Positions 35,397-49,700 of a stretch of DNA of 64,000 bases are shown here, in pieces. This DNA comes from Acanthaster planci. Lineage: Eukaryota > Echinodermata > Asteroidea > Valvatida > Acanthasteridae. How positions within the stretch are numbered: the stretch's first letter is position 1; each line of letters begins with the position of its first letter. A program made the translations under genes and the position numbers. Below the pieces are notes generated by a model that saw only the letters and a program-made list of their open reading frames with translations, did not search any database and was not told the DNA's origin. The stretch spans positions 2,981,425 to 3,045,424 of the forward strand of contig NW_019091366.1 of NCBI RefSeq assembly GCF_001949145.1, given 5' to 3'.

Positions 35397-35901
35397 CTTG
35401 GCAACGTATCGTTGTCTTTGAACCTTCAGAATCGAACTTTACAGCCTGACAACTTGAGCAGAGTTGTGCCGTTTCGTGGGCGTCGCGCGCTTGCACTGCA
35501 GGTGGCTCTATGTTGTGGCGTGGTGAAGGTACGAGGGTCGTTGCTAGACGTGGTCCGTGTACCTCATTATGCGGTTGTTAGGGGATAGATTGCACAGCTA
35601 GGAGCATGACATTTGATAGGCAAATGAGGTTGACACGGTGTGTGTAATGAGCACGCCGCTGTGCGGTGGCAGTCGAGGATGGGATATGATGCTGCTAGTT
35701 GTAAATGATGATGACCAGCTTTGGCGAGCGAGTAAATGAGAAGCTTTCCGTTCTCTCCTGTAGCCGACATGACTTCCATCATGGATGCAGTGGTGTGACC
35801 CGATTCTGTCTGCTTCTGATGATCAATGAAGCAAGACAATTTCGATCGTGTTGTGAGAATTACTTGTAACAAAGAATTTTTGCTAGTGATCAGGACACAA
35901 A
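35397..35901. promoter_or_regulatory. Putative bidirectional promoter, CIMIP2 / TRPV
   Basis: Only 505 bp separate the start codons of the divergent genes, so both 5' UTRs and promoters must lie here unless upstream non-coding exons exist. The left part is unusually rich in CpG (GGGCGTCGCGCGCTTGCACT near 35479-35498) for this AT-rich window. No TATA box or named factor site can be assigned with confidence. Confidence 0.5.
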
Positions 35902-38900
35902 ATGAAGGAGGATGTGAAGTATGGAAATGACAGTCAAACCAATGTTTGCATGGAAATCTATGAGCTGTATGAGGATCTTGTTGATTTGGCAAGGGAGGCC
36001 AGCAAGTCACGCGTTTCACAGGCGGCATTTGAGGATAAGATACGCGGGAGCGATGTCAGCAAATTCCTGTATGATGATGGAAGTGGGAAAATGACATCAA
36101 TTAAAGCACTAGTGAAAATCAGAAACCAGGATAACTGGATCAATAATGATGTTGTTGATGCTAGAGATCAAAAGAAGAAGAGACGACCGATTGCGAAGTT
36201 GAAGAAAACCATGGTGACTGGATCATCATTAGGGAGTGCTAACAAGATTAAATCTGAACAGGGTGAATGAAGTTGAAAATATTCAGTAAATTTTACTTAA
36301 AAAGTAGACTGCTCTTATCAATGATATCACCATATAAGAATAGTAATGATGGTGGGGATGGTGGTAATATGCTAAATGGTGATATGGAGCTGATGCTTGA
36401 TTTGTACGTGTAGAGTACGTTGTAATGATGGAGGGTGATGAGACTGATAATGATAGAGAATTTTGATAACGGGGATGATTACAATGATGATGACCGTGGT
36501 TGTATTGAGGATGGTAATTATGAGAAATACAATTTATTTCACAGTACTTAATAGTGCAGTTGAATAAAATGGACAAATTGAGAAATAATGAAGCCAAGTA
36601 AAGAATAAAATTGAGTAAGCCTCAATAGGTTTTAAGATGAATGTTGTTGACATAGGAACAAAAGTTATGTTCTTGAGGACATGCTAATTATTGATCTGTG
36701 CAATTCTGTTTTCCTCAGAGGCCCAGCGAGAAGTTTGCTGGGACATTGACAGACGTGGTTATTCTGGAGAGACCTTACTCCATGTTTGCTTCATGAGTCC
36801 CCACAATAAAGATGTTAACTTTGAGATTGCCAAACAACTCATAAAAGCATGGCCAAAGATGATAAATGACTTCATCCTAGGAACTGAAAACTATGGTAAG
36901 TATGATACGTTTGCATCATGCAATACCAAATTCTACCTCAAGGAGGTCTTTTCATCTCTATAATCTCAGAACCTTGACTCTACTGGGCTAGCTGTCTGTA
37001 GTTGGCTTTTAATCCAATTATGGTGATCAACTGTATTTACATGTAGGTGCTTTGTTAGCTGCACTTTCTCAGTTATCGGTGAAATATTTTGATAAATGCG
37101 TATAAAAGAAAGCAACTCCATTATTATTCCCCAACTCCTCCCCCTAACAAAAAGTCAGGGTCAGACCTATGACTACTGCACTTACAAAAAGAGTTTTGTT
37201 TTCAGGTGATGAACCAGTTACAAGAATTTATGTTTTTTACACTTTCTTGAACATTTCAGGTGAAACATGTTTACATAAAGCTATTGTAAATGAGAACATC
37301 AGTATGATCAAGTTCCTGATTGAGAATGGAGCTGACTTGAATGTTCATTGTTATGGAAGGTTCTTCAGGCCAGATGACCAGAAGGCTTGGTGTGAGGACT
37401 CACTTAACCATGAACACTTCATTTTGTACAAAAAGACAAACTATGAAGGGTGAGTATACAAATATTAATAAATATCAAGCAAGATGGGAGAAATTTGTGT
37501 TGGATGGCATTGTTGAGGTTTTTGAGTGCATCTTTGAAAAGGACAGTTGTGACATTTTCAGGCAATTCAAGAGTTTGCATTTTACTTTAAAGCTTGTCAG
37601 AGCTGTTTAAACTGCAGGGATACAAATAAAAGAGAATGTAGCAATGGCAAAACCTTTTGGATGCAGTAAAGAATATTTAATTGTAAGAGTGGTCATGAGG
37701 CAATCCATTGAGTTCAGTAAGACTAACAGGTAAGAAATGACATATTTTGAAATTATTGTGACTATTCCTAAGACTTACATAGTGTAATTTTTCCTAGACT
37801 CACCTACTGGGGAGAAACACCACTGACGTTTGCAGCTTGTCTGGATTTAGATCACATTTTCCGTTCTTTGTGGGTGAAGGGGTGTGATATCAATGCTCAA
37901 GACACTAATGGGAACACTGTACTTCATATGATGGTTTTACATGATAAGAAGGTAAGTCTTTTTGACAACAGCAACTAATTCTATTTTAGTGTCACATCTT
38001 AATGTTTTGACTTGGTTCCAAACTTCAGCCTTCTGTATTATCCTTGTTCAAATTTTACTTTTATGCTGACATGCATGTCAATGACCAAAGGATTTTCTGT
38101 TTTATCATGTTCTTTGATAGTCTTCAAGGATATTTGTCAGGGGATTAAAAAACATATGATTGCATTCCCAGAGAGATATATATATTTGGTTATTATGTGA
38201 ACTTTTTTTTTGCTCAGGATATGTTCACTTTGGCATATGAGTTGGGTGGTGACTGCACCATCAAGAACAATCAAGGGTACACTCCTTTGTCTCTGGCTGC
38301 CAAGCTACATAGGATAGACCTCTTTGAGCATATTTTGTTCTTAGAACGTCAACTCTCATGGAAGTATGGCGATGTTACTTGTGCATCATATGCTCTGGAT
38401 GGCTTAGACAGTATTAACTATGATGGTACCATCAATAATAAATCATCACTGCATCTCATTGTAAACCAAGTAAGTTGTATTTAGTGTTGATTCAGAAGAA
38501 CAAAAGGGCATGCAAGGTTTGAACATTGCCCACCGGCATGTAAAATGTGCATCGGCTGTGTGTTTGCTCAAGAAGAATAGAACATGGAGATGGCAACCTG
38601 TACTGCAGGTTTTACAGAGGGAGGCATACAGTAGTTGACAATCTCTACCACAATTTTTTTTATATTGATTTTACTGGAATTATATCTTAAGAGTATAGAA
38701 TTTCTAAAAGTAGTTTGTCATTCTGACTTGTCTCCTAGATTACTTCAACTGAGGAATTCATGTGTTACACTGTATTTATTAAAAAGATAAAATTCAATTT
38801 TGACCTGAATTCCCTCTAATACCTTGTCACTTTTTGCAGACAAGCAAGGAACATCTTCAGATGTTGAAAGGTGTCATCTACAAGCTGTTGGATGAGAAAT

Positions 38901-41900
38901 GGAAGACATTTGGTCGTTTCAATTTCTTTGCTCGCCTAGCATTCTTTCTTCTGTACCTAGCTGTACTCACAACTGCATTCTATCTCAGGCCGGGAAAGGT
39001 AAACATTAAAAACAACCTCCATCCAAACAATGTATTTCAAATTTGAAATGTTTGCAAGTTGTTTAAAAGGAATTCACATTATTTTCTCTACGTATTTTAA
39101 GTTTTCAATAATTTGTTGACATGTTCTACTTTTCTCAATGTCCCTTTCATCAATTTTCTGTCCTGCAGGACCCTAAAGCATTCACAGTACACAACAATGT
39201 TACTCTACCTAATGGCTCAGTGATTGACGCAGGAACAGAAGTTATTGAGCCATGCTACTTGCTGTATACAGACACATCAACAGATCAGGTAACTTCTATT
39301 TTGCAGTACACGATTACATCAACACGGAAAAATGCACTCAGTTATTATTCAGCTTTGACAAGAGTAAGAACAGGTTTATGCTCCTTTCTTCATCACAGGC
39401 ACGTGTGGTTTTTGAAATCATCACCTTGATTGGATCATTAAGTTATCTTTTCTTTGCTGCGAAGGAGACATACCACCTTGGAAAGTGGTCTTTCATGGAA
39501 CTTATGGTAATTCTTGTGTTTCTAGCTGGTTTTTTTATTTGTTTGTGGCTTAGGAAATTATTATTAACATTATGAAATTAATAGTTGTACAATAGGAAAT
39601 AGTTTTGACAGTTTTCATCTTGAACTACAGGTTTTAGCCCCAGCCAAAGCGATGTTCCTACTGTCATGTTGTTTTATCATCTTGGCATGTTTTGGCCGTA
39701 TCCCTCCATGCAATCCATACTACGAAGATGTCTTCATCACATTTGCCATTTTGACTGCTTGCCCCTATTCACTGTTTTTCCTGAGGTAAATCATGGCTCC
39801 TTTTATGTCTGACTGCTGAGTCGTTTGAAAGATCAGTTAATGAATATGAGTGCTTATTGTATGCCATGTCTCCTGACAAACATGTTGACATTATCCATTG
39901 TCAATGGAAATAATAGCTGTATAATTTTGCAACCTTTTTTAAAAAGATGAAGATAAAAAACATTTAATAGGAGAGGTCACGACTCAAAAGATGGCAGACA
40001 GGCAACTGCTTATTATAAAATATTGAATAAGCCCAAACCTATTATCCCCTTGTAATTGTTTGTTTTGTTGCATTTATAACTTTATAGAGCCCTGAAGCTT
40101 GTGGGTCCATTCATCTTCATGATCTACAAAATGATTCATGGTGATCTTCTCAAATTCCTCGCCATTTATCTCATCTTCCTGTTTGGTTTCTCCCAAGGTA
40201 AAAGATCAAACCAATTGTGTTAGGAAGCTTTAATCTCAGAATACTTCGAACATTCTTTGATGAAAGTGGATTGTTAAATGAATGCTTAACTTCACGGTAG
40301 TCTTGTTCTTCCATTTTCTTTTTAGCTATGCATATAGTATTCCTTGGCTACAGGGGGGAGTTTGAGCTATTGGATTCAGTTATTGGAATGTTTGTAATGT
40401 CCCTGGGTGAGTTTGGTGATATTTATGCCACGTTTGATGAAACAAGATATCCAGTAATGGGAAAGGTATGTGTGAATTCTATGAATATACTTTTACTTCA
40501 TCTGTGCCTCCACATGAATAAATGATTTCAATTTGTTACTGGGAATGGAATTCAATTCTCATTTTGGCGCAACTTTTGAATATAATTTTTGTATTTTGGA
40601 TTGTTTTAGATCATTTGCAAAAAGAACAAAGCTTAAACTACATCTGCATTTGTTATGTAAAGTAAATATTAAAAAAACGACTAAAATATATTAAGATTAA
40701 GACTTTGTCTCTCCCTCTTACTTCTGTCTCAGTTGATTTAACTTTAAAATCTAGTTCTGTTTTAAGTTTTGTGTTTTCTGGTGTCCATCCTTCCTTAGCT
40801 TGTATCAAATCTTCCTTTTCTGTTAATGGTTTCTTAATCATCATACAAGGTGTGTGTACATGACTGTATAGAAATTCACTTTATCCAATATTTTTATCTG
40901 CATTCATTCTGCTTACGTGGTTACCTCTGTTTCACCATCACACAACTATTCTACTTAACGCAGTACTTTTTTCCTCCCTAAATCTCATCCTAAGTAAATG
41001 CAAACAGCATGTTATGTTTTACTGATTGTAGTCATGTGGGCAAATTGCCTCATTTTTTCCCTGTATTTTTCCTGCATAGTTGCTGTTCTGTGTGTACATG
41101 GTCCTAGTGGCACTACTTCTAGTCAACATGCTGATTGCTATGATGGGGAGTACGTTTAGTACAATAGCCGAGACAGAGAATGAATGGCAGAGACAGGTAT
41201 TAAAATGCCAAGTTGATAGACTACAACTTGAGTTTAATGGTAAAATCATGTAATTGTTGAGGAGTCTGCAGCCACAGTTTGGAAGCGAGTGGGTAATATG
41301 TACATTTGTATTCAGTTTTAGAGTGAAGAGGAATAGCTGGATATTTTGGAAAATCTTTTGCAAAAATTAAGCCAAATTATTTCAGTTTATTCAGAAATTG
41401 AACCAGGATATTAAAGTTGAAGGTAAAGAACTGAATTACCAATTAGTCAATTTATGCCAGGCGTGTCCTATAGGGTTTGCAGATATTGCTAATAAAATGT
41501 CAGTTTGCATTTTATTGATGTTCTCAGGATTCAATTCATTTCAGTGGGCCAAGATTGTCCTCATATTAGAGCAGTCATTGTCACCAGCTGTCAGAGTCAG
41601 TGTGCTACACAAGTATTCAACACCAATGTGGGATGGCAGGCAAGACCGAGCTATGATCATGCAAACAGAGAATGAGGTTGGTCCGAGTAAAAAAACTTTC
41701 TTACATAGTTTTGATTCCACAATGTACTACGCTTACATTGTCAAGTCAGGGTTGCTTGACGTTTTTATCTGTTGCTGACAAAGTTTCTCAAGAATGTTGT
41801 CAAACTGATTTCCTTCATTTTTCTTGCTTGTGATCATTTAATCTTTTCCATCTTGAAAAATAGTCTCTATTTTCTATTGTTACAGGACCATGACGATGCA

Positions 41901-41978
41901 ACCATACAGAAGTCTAAACATCGCCACAATGTCAATTCTAATCGCGAGTTCATTGATGGTGTATGGCAATCGACATAA
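35902..41978 (+). CDS. TRPV-family cation channel (invertebrate type)
   Basis: Fourteen coding exons: 35902-36262, 36719-36895, 37260-37449, 37798-37951, 38218-38469, 38840-38998, 39169-39288, 39399-39506, 39631-39785, 40088-40197, 40326-40465, 41080-41196, 41545-41676, 41886-41978. All phases agree, giving about 755 residues. Ankyrin repeats fill about residues 120-380 ([51 protein letters not shown]). Membrane segments: S1 in exon 6, a loop with NNVTLPNGS sequons in exon 7, S2 in exon 8, S3-S4 in exon 9, S5 in exon 10, the pore with [13 protein letters not shown] in exon 11, and S6 [20 protein letters not shown] in exon 12. The TRP-box region [20 protein letters not shown] resembles insect Nanchung and nematode OCR channels more than vertebrate TRPV5/6. 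The likely role is Ca2+-permeable sensory signalling, often ciliary. The start is the first ATG of an acidic N-terminal exon. Confidence 0.95.
36320..36500. repeat. GATG-rich simple-sequence patch
   Basis: Loose runs of GATGATGG and GATAATGATGG occur in TRPV intron 1. This is degenerate microsatellite-like sequence with no coding potential. Confidence 0.5.
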
Positions 41979-43786
41979 GGATCAGTACTACCGAATAGCA
42001 GAATCAATGAAATGTGAGTTTCTCAAGTGCAGTACAAACTTAAAATTGTCGATGTCAAAGCAAATACATCTCATCATAGTGTTTGCTTTTCCATTTACTA
42101 TGCTGATTGCTCTGTATAACAAGCCAAATCAACTTAAATGTTGTATTTGACACTTGTGTGTTAAACCATGTGGCATTTACCCAAAAGAAGGGGGTGGGGC
42201 AAATTCCACTTTTATAGAATTGAAAGTGCCAGCATTCTAAAAATGGTCCTTCCACCTTTCTTGGAGGGTAGGATTCTTTTATGGATGAAAAATTGGACAG
42301 TCATTTTGTTTGGATGAGAAATCCATTTTATCTCCCAACCAAATAACTGGATAAACTACTGTTAAACCTCAACAAGTAGCTCCCAAGAACTGCACAAATA
42401 ATCTGACTTCTGGCATTTTGAAGTACAAGATTCTAATCAGGAACCGAGTCACTAAGTAGGGAGAATCTAACTTCAGCTTTCTTCCTAATCAGAAATATTG
42501 GATTAAACAACCATTTTGCATGATTTAGTAGAACTAAAACGAGCTCATAAAAAACTTCATTTTACTGGTAGTCTGCAACGAGGAGTGTAGCCAAGGAGAC
42601 ACTGCAGTAGATAGTTTAGCATCAAAATGTTCCATGTTGGCCCAGAGTTGTAATGTGTACATGTCACTTGTGAATTAATAATTTCAAGAGGAAAATCATA
42701 GATGGTAATGTATGGCAGACCAACTCTTAGTGTTGTATTGATATAGTCTATTTTCAATTTCTGCTCACTGGCAGTTTGTTGCCAACTGATGTCACAAAGA
42801 AACCAACTTGTGAAAGAAACTTGATGGAATGAAAATGGCAGTCTAATTCAATCACAAGCAAGTCAGTAGTACACAAAATATAAAGCAATGAATTTAAGCC
42901 AATGTATGATATTTTAATATCCAAACATTAAATAAGGTGAAACCGAGTACTTTCAGTAAGTGCCATGACAGTAAAACAGTCTAATTTGATTTGGTGTTAC
43001 AGTGCACATGAACTAGAAAAGTCAATTTCACAAGTTACATGAACGGTTATTTTTTGGTTATTTTTGACATAACTTTTAACATTAAACAAGAACTGAAATT
43101 TATCACTTTATCAAGTAATTTCAATTTATATACATCTTTAAGGAGCAACACACAGACTGTTAAATGTTAATTTATATAGCAATCTTTATAAATGAATCCT
43201 GCTAAAATGCTTTCAACATTTGATTGGAACATTTAAAGTACAGCCTCTGAAAAATGCTGCACATCAGTGATGGAAGGATATGGGTGGGCACTCAATATAA
43301 AATTCAAATTTTAATTCAATTTTGTGGCAGTGAAATATTGCGATATTGCTCTAGTCATTGCATGACAGTAATATGGAAGGTAATTACAAACACTGAAACA
43401 CAAAGGTCATTATATGACCAAGTTCTTGGGATTTAAGTGAAAAGTTACCAAACAATCTTGAAAATGACTTTAAATTGTCTATTTACCTTTTGTAAATGAA
43501 TGTATTTCATAATGGTAGTAAACTTCAGCAAATAATTCAGCAGCATGTAAGGTTGCAATCTGTTGAAGACAATTTATGTTGAATTTATGTTCAAGAAAAG
43601 GTCAATTTGATTTTAAATGTATGTGTATATACAACTTAATCACTATGCCTAGCCGATTCCAATGTCCAGTGTCTTGTGCATTATTGCAATGGTGTTCAAT
43701 TAAAGTTGCTGATCAAGGTAGAATTCCTTTGCAAATTATATTATTGTGCACATTTTGAAAACTGCTTTCTTACATTGTCTGCTTGA
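41979..43786. other. Convergent intergenic region after TRPV
   Basis: 3' flanks of the TRPV gene and the following minus-strand gene. The sequence is AT-rich with no convincing coding frame. Confidence 0.5.
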
Positions 43787-46700
43787 CTAATAATCTTTCA
43801 ACAACAGGAATAGCAATGAATTTGCCAGCAAAATGAGTGAAATAGGGCAGGCAATGCATTGAGCATGTGCTGTTTCTTTAAGGTCATTGACCTGATCATC
43901 TTCTTTCACTTCCTTGACATCTTCATTGAGCGACAATGCCTCACAGTTGAAGGAGTTTGAGCTGTACACCATTCCTGCTGGGCACTTGCAGTCCAACTCT
44001 TCCTGTACATGTGTCGCTTCCTCAGGACATCCAAGAGACAAGAATGGGATTCTGTTAGAGTGAGAAGCCTGTACACTGTCTACAACATCGCGGGCATGGC
44101 GAGTGATGATTGTACCCGTTGTTCTGCCTACTCCTGCTCTGCCTACCACACTTTTTGCCAAGATGATATCTTGCATGTGTGGCAAGGCTGCTCGTCGTTT
44201 TCTTCCTTGAGTATCGATGAGTCGGTAGACCACAGTAATCGTGTAGACATCGGACTCAGCTGACAGCGCCAGGTTGTAGAAGGTAGAACGGTGTACAGGA
44301 ACTGGAATTCAAAATGGTGCATTCATAACTTTAACGTGGTGTTCTGGTGAAAGGAGTTTACAAAAGTGTGAGCTTAAACTCTGTAACCATAAAACACTGG
44401 TGGTAGAAAGGGGCAAGGCCAGGGGTCAGTGGCCATCCCCCATTTTTTCGGCCGAAGGGACTTGGCCCCCACTTTCGACAGGTGCTTTGAAAATTCTTCA
44501 GCCACTGCCATATAAGGTCATGTGTGAAATTGCTGCTTGGGCACAATGAACAATAATGTTGCAGACCTTTAGCTCGGTTAAAAGTGAATGTTTCAATTAT
44601 AAACTTAATTGAAGATAGATGAGATATGAAAAGTGAATGTTACCGGTGTATTGAATTGTGTAGAATACAATAATCCAGACCAGAAACACTATTGATTCAA
44701 ACTTTTTGTATTAACTTAATAAAAATTACACCTGTTATGATTAAGCATGACATCCACAATGCTTTTGGAATATGTGAAAGGAACATTTATTGACATTGTG
44801 TCATTATGATACAGTATTTTAGGATACAGTCTAAATTTTGCAACAGTGGTATTTGTGGATCTCCTACTTACTTGCCAAAGTCTCTCCCGACTCTTCACGT
44901 AAATATTCTTGAATGTGGAGAGGTTGTTGAACATCATTTTCCACATGAGTAGTATTGTAAGCGTTCAGAATCACCACTGTTCCATTATCGTCTGTGATGC
45001 GAGGAATGAAGTTGAAAGTAGCATCATAGTGTGCAACGTAGCGGTCTTCAGAAGGTGCTTGCAGACAACCCTGTGGATTTGAAATGAATTAAGCGAACAC
45101 TTCTAGAGAATATGGGATGGATGCATCTCATTCTGGACATTTATCTCACGGGGTTTATGCAACAAATATCAGATTAAAACTTGAGAGTTGGGGAAATTAA
45201 AAATCAAAATATGCCAAGTGTACAAATAATTGAATAGACTGCAGTAGAGGGAGAAAACTGCTAGTTCAGACTATTTACCTGTAAATACTGGTGACTGGCA
45301 TATTCCTGCCCTTTGCATACCATGAAGAGTAGCAGAAAGAGGTCATAGTCTTTGCGGAGGAAAGCAGGGGAGAATTTAACTCGCAGGTCAACATACTCTT
45401 TGTGAGCTACTCCCCTGGATCCCGTGCCATAGCTGAGGTCTTCATTGCTTGCACCTGATGTAATAATATAAGATATGGTTTGAAATGAAAGACTTAAATC
45501 CTGAAAATTATATGTTATTGCCTCAAACGTAAAGTTAATGACCTTGAAACAGTTCTTCAGACACTTTGGATTTCTTTACATGATCTCTTACTAGTATTTT
45601 TTCACTTTCATTACTCAGAGCAGATTTACGCACAATTTAAAATGTCAAAGCCTCAATGGTTTAACTGCTGAAAGAAATGAAACTCGAGTATGAATGGTCT
45701 TTATCCAGTGTGACTGTCCACAGAAAGTTCATGTATCCATCAGTTGAACAGGTTTTTAACCTTCAGTTCTTCGATTGAAAATAAAGTAAAAATTGACCTC
45801 ATAATTTGCACAACTTCTTGCCTACTTGAGAATGAGAGCACTACTACCTGTCAGTGAATGGAGTATGATTATGACTTGGTCTTCTTCTTCATCTTGTACA
45901 AAGACTGTTGTCTGAATAGTGATCAATGCCGAGATCTTGGCTGGGTCAACACTCATTGCAATACAAGATGAAACATTCAGAGTGTTGTTCTCCAGGCCAC
46001 ATCTGAGCACAAACAAAAAGATAGCAGCGACTTTACATTTTGACACATCTCCAAATGAAGCTCAAACACCACATTTAAAATATTAGGTGGGGTTTCAGTA
46101 GCTACCTACGCATTCCAAAATTAAAATTAATTTTTGCAGTCAGCAGTGAGTGGTACAAATAGATTGTCCACACCTACACAGCAGATTTTGGGAGCTGACG
46201 GATATAACATTACTACAGTTTTGTGCATAAGTTACTCTTGGAGATAAGCACATACCTGTAAGCCATGTAAAGAAATTCAAATGTTCCACTAGCATCAATT
46301 GGCACTCGATTGTCCACTTGGGTGGATGTGTCTATATCAAGTATCATCTTAAACTCCCAAGCCTGCAAAACAATTAGGTTTCATTGTATGTACACACTGT
46401 TTAGCACCACGGTGCAATATTTGTCAAATATTAATGGACAAGAAGTTTCTTAACACATTTTCAGCAGCTCATTCTGAGCAAGTCATAATTTGCTCTTGTT
46501 CTGTTGGATATTCAAAATTTCAAATTTTTACCTTTCTTGCTTTTTGAGACTGCTTTGAAAATCTTATTCCGAGGCTGTTCACCCCCGGCATACGAATAAT
46601 AATTTTTCTTTTACCTTGTCATCTATGTATACCTGCTGAATGAACATTCACAAAAATGAATTGCTTTACATCAGAGTCACATAAACATAGCATACCTGTT

Positions 46701-49700
46701 GACACTGCATCTGTGTTCGAGTTCCTTCATCTAATACAAAATCACAAGCTGGTGCCTCATCTAGTATGCCCACTGGTTGGTAGACAATCGTATTCAGAGC
46801 ATGGTTGACATTTTCTGGTAAATATGTAATGCTGTTGTTCTCATAATTGACCATCTGATCATTTGCATCGACAATAGTCCGAAACCTGCAAAACACGTGG
46901 AATGTGAAGCTTAAAATCCCTGTAATTTCTTTTCTGCGGGCAAATCGCACATTAATTGCAAGTAATTTGTGATATTACCTTACAAGTATATTTTCAAGCT
47001 TTGATGAACCAAAGCTCCTCGATTAAAGGAAAGTGCATCAAAGCGTGAATGATTGCATTGGAAATAGCACCTCCAATCCAACTGGAAATTTATGTCTGCC
47101 ATACAAAACAGTCATCCCGACTAATGCAACTTTTTTAAAGGAGGGAAAGGTTGAAAAGATGCTTCTAAAACCAAATTGTAATTTACCAGCATCATCAGAA
47201 AAGGACAACCAATCCACCGGTTACGATCAGGACAGGGATTGTCTTGTGAAACTGTATGTTATTCTCTCTTCCAGTGTCTTTTTAACCCATGGCATAATAG
47301 ACAAACTTCTTGAGAACGTAATGTTACTTTACCTGATATGGAGTGCTGACTGGGTTGGTACAACTCTGTTCTGTTCGTCATAAACAGCCGACACTCTAGC
47401 AAACTCCAGTACCGGTTTTATCAGGGCAGTGGAACTGATTAAGAACTTGGCCAAGACTGATCTGGATATTCTCCAGATCAATTCAATGTGTGACTGTACA
47501 AACGACACCCCTAGTGACCAATAACCAAAACTTGTTAAATTGTATTTACTGTAAGAATTTTTATGACAGTTCTGTATAATCTCTGATACTTTGTTTCAAA
47601 ATGAAGTCCGATACTCCATTGGCTGTACCCATTATACATGTACCTTATTGCTGAATTCAACTCCACAAAGGTAAGCATTATGGTCCTGAATCCTAAAAAA
47701 TTATTTCATTAAGTGGAGTAGTCATGCATATCATTCAGACTCCTTAATTCGTAATTTCAGTTTTTAAATCATGATCACATTATTTCCATATTGTTAGATG
47801 CTGGAGAAAGTTAAAAAACATACCTCCTGTCGGATCCTCGGGATCTTTTGGTCTAATGTTGGTGGCATATAACTTTGTCCTGTATTCAATTTCGTCGCTG
47901 GTGATAGCAGTCATCTCCCAGACGTATTCCTCGTCATTGGAGTCCTTGCAGTTTGCGAATGTTGCCATATCTCCTTGGAAGATGATTTTGTCATTTCGCA
48001 TGATGCCATCAGCTGATGTAGCAAAATGGAAAAGAATTTACTCCAGATATTGCATTTGACATACAATAAAGGAATTCTATCCAATAAATATACAACGAAT
48101 ATGCTCGAGTAAACACACAACTTTCTCTCTGCTGTAATTAATTTCTCTCTGCTGTAATTAATTTATAAAGTTATGCATATTTATTTTATTTTAGAAAAGT
48201 GTATAAAGCATTCATATGCTGCTAAACTTGACCAGAAGTTTAGGGGTTGATGTACCACCAATGTGCTCATTATACTCATAGGATGCCAACGAGGCATTCT
48301 TACTGTCAATATCTCCCCTTTTAATTGTTGTAAAAAGATTCTTCGACGTTAGACTGCTGTCCCCTTTGTCCTGGATGTAACTGTCGTTGAAGAAAGTATC
48401 CCAGTCTGCATCTTCGTACACATTGGAGCATGCAGAGGTTCTGTCCTTCAACAAATTACCTGATAATGAATTGAAGACAGGCAAAGGAAAGAGTTCCATA
48501 TACAGATGGCACTAATGTTCCCTTCAAATGTTATAACAGCAGAGAGAGATGTCCTAAAAAGTGGAATTTAGCTGAGAAAATGTCGAAGCATGTACTTTAA
48601 AACTTCATTTTTTTTCAGACAAGTCTCATAGATGTGTGCACAGCGGCATCAAGTGTTGTCCCTGTAGGTCAAATAACATTTGAGCTTTTGTGTACCCATA
48701 CCATAATGTTATGGTTGCTATAGAAAGAGTCAATTTTTCTGACTGGTGAAGTAAGAAACCAATAGTTCCCTATTGGTTCAGGTAAAAGCCACCAACATAT
48801 TAAATGGTTGAATCAATGTGGCTGTGCATGATGTGTAGAAAATGATCAGAGCAGGAGAAACCTGCAGGACTTACCTGTGACCTCATCAACAGGCAAGGCG
48901 TCAAGATTAAATCTATATTCTTGGAAGTCAAGAAGCCAAAACTCCATCGTGCCTGTTGTGTCTTGAACATTGAGTTGCAGGGTGACGTTTCCACTCTGTA
49001 CATCGAATATATCCTTTGTTACCTGGCCCATAACTGAATGAAAAGTATGGAAAAATGACATCACCGAAGGAAATTCCTCAGCGTTTCGAAAACGTCATAT
49101 TTGCTCCGTGTCCAATTGCAACACAATGTTATAAAATTGACCCAGATGTATTTTGCGGATAAAACGATCCCTATTCAATGTCTTTTTTTTCTTTTTTTTT
49201 CAGAATTTAGATGGAAACCTTCCCAGGAAGACTTTTCAGAATGTTTTTTTTGGGAAGTGTCCTCTCTTTGGGGGCGTGGTCTGCAGTGGGGTGATCCCGG
49301 AGAGGCACCTACGTCAATTGTTTACATTTATGCAGAACGTTGTTCCATAATTGTCTCAAATTTGTTAAACGATCCCTATTCAATGTTTTTTCTGTTTCTT
49401 TCAAAATAATCAGACGGAGGCCTTCCTAGAAAGACTTCTCAGTGTGTTTTGCGGGGGAAATGCCTTTTTGGGGGGCGTGGTCTGCAGTCGGGGTTGCTGA
49501 ATTCAACAACTTCACGGAAATATATCGGCGATACCAAAAAATACACGGGAAATTCCCGCTATACGTGCTTAAATCACCGTGACTCACTCATCCTTGGCCC
49601 TTATAGCACAACGGCTGGGCCTAGACAGAGTAAAATAATTCCACGAGGCCAGCCTCTCCACACCCAGGTTTGGCCCTGTAAAAATCACAAGGGCTTATCC

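Noticed and set aside
36283-36597. Minus-strand frame rich in His/Tyr (104 codons)
   Set aside because: It is a shadow of the GAT/ATG-rich simple sequence in TRPV intron 1; no splice or domain evidence.
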